Part shown: positions 34,801 through 46,419 of the stretch, piece by piece
Layout: each line of letters opens with the position of its first letter
Position numbering within the stretch: the stretch's first letter is position 1
Assembly: GCF_002775205.1 (NCBI RefSeq)
Contig: NC_036450.1
Location: 10,706,979 to 10,770,978, forward strand
From: Xiphophorus maculatus
Taxonomy: Eukaryota; Chordata; Actinopteri; Cyprinodontiformes; Poeciliidae
Direction of reading: 5' to 3'
DNA length: 64,000 nucleotides
The notes under the pieces: model-generated
What the model was told of the DNA's origin: nothing
Seen by the model: the letters and a program-made list of their open reading frames with translations, nothing else
The model's database searches: none
Made by a program: the position numbers and the translations under genes

Positions 34801-37800
34801 GATTATTGTGTCCCTTTCTTTCCTCAGAATAAGGTGTTGTTTATCCACAGTGGGGTCAGTTTTGGCCGCTTTGTGCTTTTCGTAACAGATGGAAAACATT
34901 ATGTTTCAGCCCTGCTGGAGGTGAATATATATATTTTGCTTTGCATCTTATTCTTTTACTGTAAAGATAATTTTATAATTAACAGTGAACAATACATTAT
35001 GTTCTCTAATTCGTTTGTTTTTTTCCTACAAAGTGTAGGAATAAAACAAACAAATATGTGTATGTAACTTTCCTACAAAGTGACATATAAGTTCAAATCT
35101 TATATGTCAAAGATTTTAACTGTTTGTTCACAGCCACATAATTAGATACAACTGATTTGGTATAAAAGACAGAACAGCACTCAAAGAGAACAGCAACTTT
35201 AACAATCTCTTTAAGTCAAATTAGTCTTGAGTGTCATTTAAAGTAGCCAGATGTTCTCATAATTTCCAAAAGTGGTTTTGATCATTTTTCCAGAAGGCCT
35301 TTAAAAGTGTCCTGTTAATAATGGCTCCTTTGATTTGAGTTGGATTTATGTAGTTGGATTTATGTTGATATTTTAATCCTTAAATCAGTCATAACGTGAT
35401 TATCGTATATTTCTGAACAATTTTTTTTGTGTATTGGGGTAGGTGATGGCACAGGATCCATACCTGCAGGTGGAGAACAACACAGGCCTCATGGTCCAGC
35501 AGGGTGGGATTGCAGCCCTGACGTCTGTTAACCTCAGCGTCATCAGCAACCTCGACATTCGGGATCCTCAGGAAGTGACTTTCGAGGTCTACGTTCCACC
35601 TAAACATGGCGTTCTCTGCTTCAATGATGGGCAGAAGGAGGCGATCATAGGAACTGATGCCATTTCAGTTTTCACCCAGAAAGATCTGGTGGCGGGGCGT
35701 CTGGCATATCACCACAGCGGAGGTCACGAGTTGTTGGATGTTTTCAATGTGACGGCAAGAGCAAGGGAAAGAAGCACTGAGAGGCGGACTGAAAGAGGGA
35801 GGAGGGAGGTGCATCTAGATATTGGAGTGCCGGTGAAGATATACTTAGAGAGTCATCACAGACCTCCAACTATCAAAACCAACCGTCCAGTTGTGGTGGC
35901 CGAGGGACAGAACACCTCCATTAGCAGAGAAGACGTAGAGGTGAGAGATTCATCATTCCCAACCCATGACATACTGTATATGTGTCAGTACTATTATTCT
36001 GTCAACAACAATTCCCTTTTTGTGTGTTTTTACACCAGGTTGTCCATGAGGACAGTTTACCCTCAGATATAATCTTCACTGTCCAAGAACCTCCTACAGT
36101 GGGCATCATTTATAGAGTATCAGGCAGCAACAATCTGGAAAATGTTCATGGAGAAAAACAGGACCTTGAAAAGGTGTGTTCACTGTTGGTCCAGTTGGAC
36201 AGAAATTGTTCCATATAATTAGCAACAAATTGTGTCCTATCATGACAACATACTATTTACTATTAGACATATTGATTGTCTAAACTTACAAGTTTTACTT
36301 CACACTGAAAAATGAACTTAGAGAAGAAGTGAGGGGAAAAATAAATGAGTCCGTCTCTGAAAATTAGAAAAAAACCTATGTAGTTGTGAAACCTTTTGTA
36401 TTTGACTTCTTTACCTTGCATTGATGTGACTGACAACCATGTGTAAATGTAACCTTTTTAGCTTGCATAATAACAAAACACATATTAGATTGTATAGTTG
36501 TTTTTTTCATTGTATTCAATTGCTGTTTGGTAAGTGACCAGATGGTGGTGCTTATCACCACCATGTGGTTATCTGAAGCACACATCAACAGTCTTGGTTT
36601 CTAACAAGATTCAAGAGTGAGTACATTTACTCCTTAAATATTGATAATGTAACGCATTTTTTTTTTTTTTTTTAATCTCATTATGAAGTTAGCCCAGGTG
36701 AGTTTCACCCAATTATTTACTTAGAAATTGTGTTTATATATGCTTTGGTTCTGCCCAGGGTTTCAAGGAACAGCCTGTAACTTCCTTTACCCAAGAGGAT
36801 CTTAACCAGAGATCAATCAGGTATCAGCAGCAGACTGTAGGATGCATCAACGACTCTATCGTCTTGGAAGCAACCAATGGGGTGACAAAGGTTGGACCTA
36901 TCAGGATGGTGATTGATATCATACCTATCCTGCTTCCACTGCAGGTAGCAAACTTGTTCGAAAAATGAGATGAATAAATGTCTAAAACCTATTAATGGAG
37001 CTCTGTTTACAAATCTACTAACTGCAGTATTTTTTTGTCCTTCTTGAATCTTCAGGTGTTGAACTTGACCCTGGATGAAGGGTCGTCCCTGCCACTCACA
37101 TCCAGCATAATCAAGGTTGCCAGTCATCACTTTGCAGGGTTGAATTTCCTTTACCAGGTTATTGCTCCACCAAAGCTTGGACACTTAGAGCACAGCCGTA
37201 TCCCAGGGATGCCTATCAATGCTTTCACTCACACAGAGGTACGACTAAACACATTTATAAAGATCCATACTGTTAACTTTATTCTTTGTTTTCAGAGATA
37301 AAAATAACTACAGCATACCCTTTTATTACAATACATAAATAGCCTAACAGTCGCTGTTAGTTTTTGTATCTAGGTGAATTATTACATAGATTTCATTTCA
37401 GTTTGAATCCTTTCTTTCATTTAACATAGAAAACAAACTGATTTCCAAATTTACTACCTGAAGTGGGCCATGTTGGAATTTAAATATCTGTGTCTAGGTG
37501 GAGATGGAGTACATCTCCTATGTCCATGATGGCAGTGAAACACTGAAGGACAACTTCACAATTGTAGCCAATCAAACTGAGATGAAAAAGCACAGCTTGC
37601 CATGCACTGTTTATATCACAGTCACACCTGTCAATGACGAGACCCCTGTTGTGACCACCAACCATGGCCTAAAGGTAGGAAATTCTCCAAAATATGTTTA
37701 TGTTCAAAAGTCAGTGGTTTGATCTGTTTGAGTCATTGATGTCTAGGAGGGTATTTTTGAATTGTTGAAGAAACGTTATGTGTGCTCCATGAAGCTAAAA

Positions 37801-40800
37801 CAAGCTAAAATGTTGCATTGTCTGTTGCATCCCGGACAAGCCCCCTAAAGTTGTTTGGATGGAATTCAGCACAGAGAAAGCTTGATTGATTTTAAGTATT
37901 TCCAAAGGGTCTAGCAGTATAGCTCTATATCTCTTGTGTTGGTTTTTACAAATGGTTCACAAAACACAAACTATTTAAATAAAATAAAAAAATCAATGTA
38001 GAATAATTTAGTCCATGTTTGACAAGTCCATATGATGCAGTTTTTATACTTATCACTATTCAGCGTAAAACTACTCTATTCAAGTTTGCTTTAAGTTTTC
38101 AACCAATGATGTTCAAGCCAAAGGGATGCACTGAACCAGATGCTAAACTCATTATTTTCAGTGGGTAGCAATTAGCTTGTCATATTCCCACAGTGCTTAC
38201 AAATGGCTCGCATTTCTTCTTTATTTCTCTCGACCACATTGCAAAAGTCAAAAAAGCTACCACATCAAAGATCTTAAAGTGGCTGAGACTTTCACAATGC
38301 TTGTTTTACTGTCTTTGTTATCCAATGTCATCAGCACAACAAAGCACCTCAAGAATAATGTATTTTCTTGCTTTAAATAAGAGTCTAAACATAAATAATG
38401 CAGGGAGTCAAACTTATGTCAAGCAATGTTTTTCATACTTATGGCCTACAATAATAGCTTACTCTTGCTTAACCAGAGGTCACGTGCTGTGTAAATGAAT
38501 ACCATGTGGGAGTATTTAAGAATAAAAGTAGTTCTTGTTTTTCAAATAACAGGTAATGCAGGCGTCAAATAGTTGGATTTGTCATAGAATGTAAAAAAAT
38601 ATTCTTGTGTTAGTTTATTAAGAAAGACAATGTAATATTCTTTCTGTTTTGCCTTTGTGATGCTGCAGGTTTGGGTGGGTTCTGTAACAGAAATAAGCAC
38701 AAATGAACTCAGTGCAGATGATGCGGATACCCCACCTGAGGGCCTGGAGTTTGTAGTCACCCCACCGAGCAACGGTCACTTGGCTCTGAAGAGCGCCCCC
38801 TCCAGACACATCCTGAACTTTACCCAAAATCACATCCAGAGCAGAATGCTGGTGTTTGTGCACAGTGGTAAACACATATTTATAGCTATTTGTACTGTCA
38901 GTGTCCAAATGGGGCTCTGGTGTAAAGATTGGTTTGTTTAAACTGTCTTATCCCCCCTGCAGGTGCATTATCAGGGGGCTTTCACTTTCAGGTGAATGAT
39001 GGAGTTAACTTTGCCCCTCGGCAGATCTTCAGCACAACAGCCTATGCTCTCGTTCTTACCTTAGAGAAGAACCACCCTATGGAGGTGTACCCAGGTATAC
39101 CTCACTCGTCAGTCCTCACAAGTGGCATTTCTTCTCAACAACTAGAATGAATTGAGTATAAAGTGGCTGAAATGTCTCACAAACACATAAAATTATTATC
39201 ACTAAGGTAACTGGAAAATTGTGCATAGTAAGGCTGCTACCTTCCACTGTAATATACAAAACTGACTCTAGGTGGCAATGCTACTTTTGGAATATATTAA
39301 AGCAAATGTAGCAGTGCATCTTTTAAATTTAAGCAAAAGTGGTTTTATTTGCACTCTTGTTTATCTTGGTAATGTGACTAAATTAGTTATTGCAATATTC
39401 TCAAGAGTGGGGCAACATGTTATGTTTGCCATATTTGTGACGATAAGGGGATTTTAACATATATTTTTTGGAAGAATAGACATTGTGTATGTTGTAATGT
39501 GAAAAAAAACAAAGGAAGTATAAAGTTAATGCAAAAATATGCTTTGGTTTTATTCATAATCCTGATTGTCCCCAGGGCCCTTCTGGTGTGCAGATTTTTT
39601 AAATGATTAGGTGTTTGAAAAATTTAAACTGAATGATTAAGATGAAAGAATATACCTTATTTTCTTTTTAACTGATGTGTGCCTGGTGCTTTTCTAGAAT
39701 TAAGTCACGTGTTAAGAGCCCGTTGTTGCTTTTTTATTCAGAACACAACCGTCACTTGCAGAAACTGAAGACCATAGCTCACGTAAAATATATAGCATGG
39801 CTACTAAAATACTTAGTAGCCAGTCAAACATTTTTTTCTCTCCTCTTTTGTTCCTCTTGAAGGCTCTGTGACACCAATCTCAGAACAGGAGCTTCAGGTT
39901 GTTACTAACAACATCAGTGACATTGGAAGGAACCAGTCTGTGGTTTTTGCAGTGACTGCACCTCCTAAATTTGGACGTCTGGTCCTACGAATGCCTGACA
40001 ACTCTTTCAGAAACATTTCTACATTTACACAAAGCATGGTAGGAATGCCTGACTTTTTTTCTTTTGTTTAAGCGCTTCAAAAGATTGAAACAGTCTGCGA
40101 ATAGAAAAAAGTTACATAAATACATTTTTTTTTTCTAAAATGTATCAACAAAACAAAAAGAAAAGTCATTGACCCATGTGGTCAAAATATTTCATTTTAA
40201 AATACCATTTCTTGGAATTCATTGTAGTCATGTGACAGTCTTTTGAACATATATAGCAGTAGTCCAAATATATTTGGCATTTTAATGCCAAATATATTTA
40301 ATCAGACATCTGAATTTATGCTTTTTCCAGTTAGCATGAACATTTTGCATGTGCACGTGTGTTAGGTATTGTAGAAACATTTTATAAATGAATTCACTTG
40401 AGTCATTCTAGCAGGCATTAAGATTTAAAATATGTAAAACCACGTGTTAATTACTTTGGATTAACTCATATTTATACCTTTTCTTTTTACTTAATATATT
40501 TAATTTTAATATATTTGACTAAAACATACGGAATTTCAAACTGATAACTACATTAACTCCATAATTGTGTTTTCCTAATATTTACTAATATAATATTGAC
40601 AACTAATAATATATTTCCTGATATTGTTGACAAATTGCAAACAATTATTTTATGAGATAAATATTATTCAACCCAAAAAATGATTCAATTGTAACATTTT
40701 ATAAGATCACTTTATTTCCTTGGGAAGATTTTATTCAAATATTCGTAAATGGAAGTCTTTCCCTCCTGACCGGATCATCTCTCTCCCTCTCAGGTGAATG

Positions 40801-43800
40801 ACGGACTGATTCTGTATGACCAGAACCAGCCAGAGTCGGTTGGGTGGTCAGCTGCGGACGCCTTTTCTTTCACCGTTTCCTCTCCTCCAGCTTTTCTTCC
40901 TCCGCACACCTTCACCATTTTAATCTCCTACCAAGCCAACGAACACCTGGGCAACCCTCATCATAGGACTAGACTACTAAACAATGCAGGTACTGAATCA
41001 CTTTCAGCTGGACACAATTCTCAGAGAAAAGTTCAAAAAGGAGGAATTTTCCATTTGTTTGTGTTTGCAAGGTGCCGTGGTGGCTGAAGGAGGCAGAGTG
41101 ACCATTGACCGCTCTAAGCTCGATGCCTCTAACCTGCTGGGAAACCTTCCAGAGTCGCACAGAAAGGACCACCACATCATGTATCGAGTGATTTCTCTGC
41201 CCAGACATGGAGCACTGACCATACAGGGACACAATCTCACCAGGTGAGACCCTGCAGAACTTGTAGATTTTATCTTTAAATGTAGCGAGTCGCACCCGAA
41301 GTGGCCTAATTGCAAGTGTTGAAGTAAATTTGGAGAAACATTTTATTTAATTTTAATTAAGTCTTCCTTGGGTTTTTGATATTTTTTCACAGCAGACAGT
41401 CAGATTTCTCTCAGGCCACCCTAAACAAGTTTGGCATCATGTATCTCCACGACGACTCAGAGACGACGAAGGACAGCTTCACTTTTCGGGCCTGGGTGGC
41501 TCCTTTGCATCTTCCCTCTTCCTCCTCTTCATTATCCCTGTCTGCCTTTTCCTCCGATTCCTCTTCCTCTTCCACGTCTTTCTCTCCTCTCTTCTCTCCA
41601 TCGTCATTCTCCTTTCCAGCACTGGGCACAGCCTCTCATCGCCACCCTGCAGTGGACAATGTGGCAGTGACAGAGATGTTCAACATCACTGTGACGCCAG
41701 TCAATGACCATCCGCCGCTAATCAGGAGCAGAGCTCCGAGCATGAAGGTTGTGGTTGGGGAGAGAGTCATTCTTGGACCTGACAACCTTCAGGTGAGCCG
41801 GTGTTCTCATTTTTACGAGTTTAATTTTCCAGCTGTTGGACCCGGAGGGGAAAAAAGGTGCAACCTGTGGTATTTGCTAAGGAATCACTAATTAAAAATC
41901 TATTACTTCTTCTATGATATATTATTTCAGACAAAGAAAAATCAGCTCTCAAATATATTTTTCTAAATTACAGCTAGAGGTGGAGCTAAGGGCACAGGAT
42001 TTTCCAAGACCAGCACTTTTTGCGGCTTGCAAGTTTGGGGACATATTTGTAGTTTCTGGAAAATTAATTGACGTAGATGCATAAATTGTTGAAGGAACAT
42101 CCTGTTATAAAGATTTGTTATAAATTTGATCAAATCTAACATACCTGGACATTTTAGGACCCTTGGGCAACATCTGGTCTTTTATTTTTCCACTGGCCTG
42201 CATGAAATCAAAAATAAATGAACCCGTTATTCTTATAATAAGCTGCTTCTAACTTGAAAAATCTGTTTTTATTTTGAATACATTTCTACATACATTTTGC
42301 AAAATCCAGGAGTGTGCCATTGTTAGAGTCCTTTGCATGAATAAAGAGAGAAAAACGCAGGTTACTGCAAGAAATCTTTAGTTCATGCAATTAGAAAGAA
42401 AGACTGATGGAGAATGTAGTTTTTAATTAAAAATAGAGGCTTTGCATCAGTGCACTAAAAACATCTACATGACTCATTTAATTAGAAACAACATTCTGGA
42501 TGGATGTAGTCATCTGTTTTTCTTAAAGTCTTGTCTGGACCTGGTTTTATAGAACCTCCCGTTTGTTCGGCTCATGCAAAAAAAAGGACAAGTAGTACAG
42601 GAAGTGAGAATAATTTGGTTCTTGTCCAGACAGTGCACACAAAAGATGTGGAAAAATTAATTTATAACTTTCTGAATATACCCCGATTGGTAATTTAGAA
42701 GCCAATAGCTAAGTTCTCTGTCATATTTTGAATGCCATCTCCTGAGCAAAATGAACCAATTCCACTCAACAATGTGTTCATACTACTTGTTAAAAAGGTT
42801 GTTGTGCTTTGATTTTACACTTGGTGAATTTCTCTTTTGCAAAACATTTTTTCTGAGTCTTTTCTGACGACTCTTTCTTATTTTTTTTAAGGTTGAGGAT
42901 CATGACACGCCACCAGAAGAGCTGCACTACCTTGTGATCAGTAAGCCCAACAATGGCTACCTGACTTTGGGAGAAAGACCTGAGATAGTGACCTCTTTCA
43001 CCCAGTATGACGTCAACCACGGTCGACTACATTTTACACAGCAGGTGAAACAGACTAATCTCAATTCTTATTAAAACTGCGGAACAGTTTTTAATTTCAA
43101 TTTTGGTTTTCATTTATTATAATTGATTTCTTCTATAGGGTGAGGTTTCAACTGGAGTTTTCTACTTCAATGTCACCGACGGCCATCACCGTCCGCTCTA
43201 CAAGCTGTTTAGTATGGAGGTGGTTAAACCGGCTGTATCCATGGTTAACAACACCGGCCTGTCGTTGGTTCAAGGTCGCACGGCGGTGGTGCTGACAACC
43301 AACCAGCTGGCGGCTCAAACCAATGGTCAGAGACAGGCCAATATCTCCTACACAGTCACCAAGCACCCACGCCATGGACGGATCGCCATCAACGACCAGG
43401 AGGTCACCACCTTCCGGCATGAGGACCTCCAGTTTGGGCGGGTTGTCTATCACATGACTGATCTCAGCGAATCAGAGGACAGCTTCCAGGTGTCAGTGTC
43501 AGCCTGGTCTGCTGGTGTTGACTATGGGAGAGTGACAGGGCAGACGGTGAACGTTACGGTGCGTCCTCTGGTCTACCTGAGAGAGCCAGTCAGAGTACCG
43601 AGTGGTATCGCAGTGAAACTGGGCAAAGCCATGATTGATGCCTCCGAATTGGCCAGAATCAGCCGGGTCGATCCGGTCTTTGAGGTTCTTTCTCCACCGA
43701 AACATGGAAAATTAGTCAAGGTAAATCCATTTGATATGATCTTGTGGTCTATCAGCGGCTAAGAACACTTTTTATTTCATGAATATTCATTCAGGTCAAA

Positions 43801-45266
43801 AGCTTATCTGAAAGATGTTCTCCATCTATTAATGCAAAATCTTCTATATCCTCTGCAATGATTGACACCCTCATAAAAAAAACATAAATTGATAAATCCT
43901 GGAAAACAGGATTTTAACAAGAGTATATTTTTTCCAAGTTGTAAAATGCTGTAAAAGCATTTTAAAATCCTTTTACAGCATTGTGAAAGTTTTGATTGAG
44001 AATACACGACATGATGTGACACAGAGGACAGCTTCTCCAGCTACTCATGTTTTTGTAGTTCATGTTTAGAAAAATATTTCCACAGGGATGGAGGTTAGTA
44101 TGGAAATTATTGCAAAATTAATTAAAGCTCTTAATTCAATTGTTTTGTTCCCACATATGCAGATTACCTACGACCCAAACCACGCGTTAGAGGCACTGAA
44201 GTCATTTACATTCAGGGATGTCGTTCAGGGCCGAGTTGCCATAGAAGAGACTCTCAGTGACGGCAACAGCCAGATTCACAGTAATGAATCCTCGCTCACA
44301 AAAGCGCGAGGCCACACTCCAGCCACACCCCTCAACGATTCCTTCACCTTCCTGCTGAAGGCCGGGAACGTCCAGCCAGCAAAGGGTGAGCTTCACTTCA
44401 CCATCTTCCCCCACCACCAGATGCGTCACGGCACAAGAGGTGTCCACAAAGCGCACGATGCGAGTCACGAACGCACAACCCCCCAGTTGGGAGCACACAA
44501 CAGAACGACTCTGGGAGCTGGACACAGAGACTCTGTGACACACAGTACAACTGCCGAGAGCTCGCACCCTCACATTTTGTCAAATAAAAACCACAACAAG
44601 ACTCAGCGGAAGGTGAAACCCCACAGCCGCTGGGGGAACCGAACGCGCAGTCATGGAGAACGATTGGGGAGCGTCCCAGAGGTAGCAGTGGAAGAAGGCC
44701 ACACTCATGCCCCACAACCTCACACTCCTCCGGTACCAGAAATGCCAGTTCCAATAAGCCCTCCGATCCCCGACCTGGTCCAAGTCGAGATCCTCCCCCG
44801 TCCCGCCTCTGATCCCCTCCTCATTATTCTTCCACTGCTGACTTGTTTGCTTCTCATCATAATCCTGGTGGTTCTGATTCTGGTTTTCCGGCATCGCAAA
44901 GAGAAACAAGCGAGGCAGAGATTGATGCATGAACTGGCTGCGGTGCAGCTGCCCACCGAGGACAGCCCATACCTGGGCCAACCGGAGAGAAGCATGGCCA
45001 TGCCCAATGTGCTGGTCACCCAACTCGGCTCCGCAAGCTGCCCCACCTCCCCCAGGATCCCCATGAGCCCAAGGAGGAGTCTGGCTCCAGGAATGACCTT
45101 CTGGGGGCCGTTTGAATCCAACTTAGCAGGCAGGGATGGAAATATCAGAGGTCGTAACAACAGCGAAAGAGATTCTGGTGATATGCCCCAAGTTTCTCCT
45201 GCAGAATTTAAAACCTCTTGGAGATCCCAGTCTCCAACTCTTAAAGACAGCCAGTATTGGGTTTGA
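27388..45266 (+). CDS. cspg4b: Chondroitin sulfate proteoglycan 4-like transmembrane protein, 22 exons
   Basis: NG2-family type I membrane proteoglycan, which in vertebrates binds matrix and growth factors at the cell surface. I placed exons at 27388-27448, 29877-30040, 30571-31680, 31770-32180, 32265-32386, 32646-32754, 33073-34401, 34828-34920, 35443-35940, 36039-36173, 36759-36944, 37056-37238, 37498-37674, 38669-38867, 38963-39094, 39863-40038, 40794-40989, 41072-41243, 41393-41792, 42892-43044, 43139-43720 and 44163-45266. All introns are GT-AG and phases close without a break: 7692 nt, 2563 residues. Domains are a signal peptide (1-20), two laminin-G domains (about 22-400), a long series of CSPG repeats (VNDxPP ends, HDDSExxxDxF motifs), a membrane span (about 2414-2437) and a C-terminal QYWV. 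It is longer than mammalian CSPG4 (about 2320). The SNX18-type neighbour suggests the CSPG4B paralogue rather than CSPG4; the family is sure, the paralogue less so. Confidence 0.9.
27449..29876 (+). other. Intron 1 of the cspg4-like gene
   Basis: A 2.4-kb intron with GT (gtaaga) and AG (ttgttgcag) ends. Apart from the repeat tail at 28814-28886 and A-runs at about 28976-28989 and 29405-29420, nothing is recognised. Confidence 0.6.
28814..28886. mobile_element. LINE-type 3' tail with (GATAA)n
   Basis: About seven gataa units are followed by aaataaatctttattgtcat, tgtcacaagg and acaacgaaatt. This ctttattgtcattg...acaacgaaatt block with a pentamer tail is a recurrent teleost repeat end. It lies in intron 1 of the proteoglycan gene. 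The family is from memory. Confidence 0.5.
29877..31680 (+). CDS. cspg4b: cspg4-like exons 2-3: two laminin-G domains
   Basis: Exon 2 (29877-30040) and exon 3 (30571-31680) encode about residues 21-445. Laminin-G hallmarks are SGLLLLAAGQRDFLLLELIS and GLFVGGTAGLNHPYL with FRGCLDEVVFNE in domain 1. Domain 2 has GPLILGGLDD and SFKGCLQKIRVN. The last part (EVAEGGQALLEPKHMR) starts the first CSPG repeat. Mammalian CSPG4 has the same domain order. Intron 2 (30041-30570) is short and carries no feature. Confidence 0.88.
33073..34401 (+). CDS. cspg4b: cspg4-like exon 7: large CSPG-repeat exon
   Basis: 1329 nt, 443 codons, the largest exon. It encodes several CSPG (cadherin-like) repeats. Repeat-end motifs are MYVHDDSETKQDYFTFQI and the following FNISVQLVND. 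Runs such as FTNQDITEERI are the characteristic lead-in. In mammals this part of the ectodomain binds collagen and growth factors. No clear acidic Ser-Gly chondroitin attachment site was seen here. Confidence 0.88.
40266..40299. repeat. Perfect 16-bp inverted repeat in intron 16
   Basis: Arm aaatatatttggcatt, two-base loop, then aatgccaaatatattt. It lies in an AT-rich intron of the proteoglycan gene, and its role is unknown. Confidence 0.8.
41393..41792 (+). CDS. cspg4b: cspg4-like exon 19: CSPG repeat with serine-rich insertion
   Basis: The exon opens with SDFSQATLNKFGIMYLHDDSE and a DSFTFRAWVAP strand. Between about 41511 and 41630 the CSPG repeat is interrupted by a low-complexity Ser/Phe/Pro tract (LPSSSSSLSLSAFSSD and similar), before the frame returns to VAVTEMFNITVTPVNDH. 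The frame is kept and both splice sites fit. The 5' acceptor is a tandem cagcag, so splicing could include or skip one serine codon. Confidence 0.85.
43945..43982. repeat. 13-bp inverted repeat in intron 21
   Basis: aatgctgtaaaag and cttttacagcatt are exact reverse complements around a 12-base loop. It lies in the last intron of the proteoglycan gene. Confidence 0.75.
44163..45266 (+). CDS. cspg4b: cspg4-like exon 22: juxtamembrane, membrane span and cytoplasmic tail
   Basis: Terminal exon, 1104 nt including the stop. It encodes the end of the last CSPG repeat, a His/Thr/Arg-rich stalk and a proline-rich stretch (PPVPEMPVPISPPIPDL). The membrane span around LLIILPLLTCLLLIIILVVL ends at FRHRKEK, a stop-transfer. 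The tail is about 126 residues, longer than the roughly 76 of mammalian CSPG4, with Ser-Pro sites (SPRIPMSPRRS). It ends QYWV, the PDZ ligand that in mammalian NG2 binds GRIP1, MUPP1 and syntenin. Confidence 0.9.
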   Translation: MTYDPNHALEALKSFTFRDVVQGRVAIEETLSDGNSQIHSNESSLTKARGHTPATPLNDSFTFLLKAGNVQPAKGELHFTIFPHHQMRHGTRGVHKAHDASHERTTPQLGAHNRTTLGAGHRDSVTHSTTAESSHPHILSNKNHNKTQRKVKPHSRWGNRTRSHGERLGSVPEVAVEEGHTHAPQPHTPPVPEMPVPISPPIPDLVQVEILPRPASDPLLIILPLLTCLLLIIILVVLILVFRHRKEKQARQRLMHELAAVQLPTEDSPYLGQPERSMAMPNVLVTQLGSASCPTSPRIPMSPRRSLAPGMTFWGPFESNLAGRDGNIRGRNNSERDSGDMPQVSPAEFKTSWRSQSPTLKDSQYWV

Positions 45267-46416
45267 AGACAAGTTCTTCATACATAAACTGTGCCTTATA
45301 AAGGTGTATTAATAGATATGTTTGCTTTCTATGGGTCATATGTGGCATTTCAGGCTGATCTAACTTATATATGTATATATTTTAGAAAAAACCAAAATAT
45401 GCATTTTCCAGCTAAGTGGTTTAGTTTCACTTGAATTGTTTTGCTAAACTTTGCTCTGATGATAGAAAATGTCAATGTAAAGTGACTTTTGTTGTCTTAA
45501 GGGCAAGAGTTCCCTGGGTTACAGTTAAACAAATATTTAATGAGGAAGGTTGTTATTATACCTTTTAATTTGTTCCCAGACAGCTAAGTTAAACATTAAA
45601 AACAAACACATTAAATGGCTAACATACTGTATGTCTCAGTGAGGTAATAAGTTATTACAGAGTCCCTTTCCATAAATTTGATGTTACTTCCTCTAACTTT
45701 CATATGTCAGCTGTTAGATTGTATTTTACTACGTGTGCCCCTTCAAGTATTATAAGTTCTACGTATGCAACAAACAAAGCATTGCAAAAGAATTCATACC
45801 CCATGACTTTTTTTTCCTATACTTACAACTTTCAATGTGTTTTATTGGGATTTTATGTAATACACCAACACATGGTTATTGGACATGTTTCATTGTATTG
45901 TTTAATGTATTTTTAATCTTGCCGTCCTTTTGGAATACAAATACACGTTATGCTCCACAAGCTGTTCAGCGTGTTAAAATTATCAATACTGTTGGCAGAT
46001 ATTACATTAAGCACAAATATAAAGACTGAAAAGACAATAGTTTGTTGTATTGTACTGGTTTGCTTTGAAATTCTTGAAAAAAAAGATAAGATGCATTCAA
46101 AAATAAATACAAGTATGTAGGGGCATAAATGCTTGTGCAAGGCAATACCTGCATTAGCATTGTTTCGCTTTTTGAACTCTCATGTTTCATTGGTCAAGGT
46201 TTGTAACCATTTAAGGCAATGAGCCGATGCAGCAGCTATTGTTTTATAAACAATCACCTGTGAAATGTACATGAATGATATAGGCTGTTACTTCTTAAAA
46301 TGCTACACTTTTGTCATTTTGAACCTCTCCATTGTGTGCTTTATTAACCTGTGTTGTTTTACTCTTTACCGTTCAAATGTAAAATTGTTTTTAATAAAAT
46401 ATGTTTCTTAAAAATT
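45267..46416 (+). other. 3' UTR of the cspg4-like gene
   Basis: Non-coding stretch after the stop codon. A polyadenylation signal AATAAA is at 46393-46398, followed by t-rich sequence, so cleavage near 46410-46420 is likely. The UTR would contain the decayed Tc1-like fragment at about 45780-46140. An earlier cleavage site cannot be excluded. Confidence 0.5.
45780..46140. mobile_element. Decayed Tc1-like fragment inside the 3' UTR
   Basis: Motifs cattgcaaaagaattcatac and tgtgttttattgggatttta followed by tgtaatacaccaacacatgg match the terminal block of the same old family as 21553-22155. The distal end (cttgtgcaaggcaatacc) is near 46131-46148. No frame survives. Confidence 0.6.
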
Positions 46417-46419
46417 ACT

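Noticed and set aside
44202-45160. Antisense frames of 118-147 codons opposite the last proteoglycan exon
   Set aside because: They are shadows of a GC-rich true exon on the plus strand with a verified frame, membrane span and PDZ ligand.
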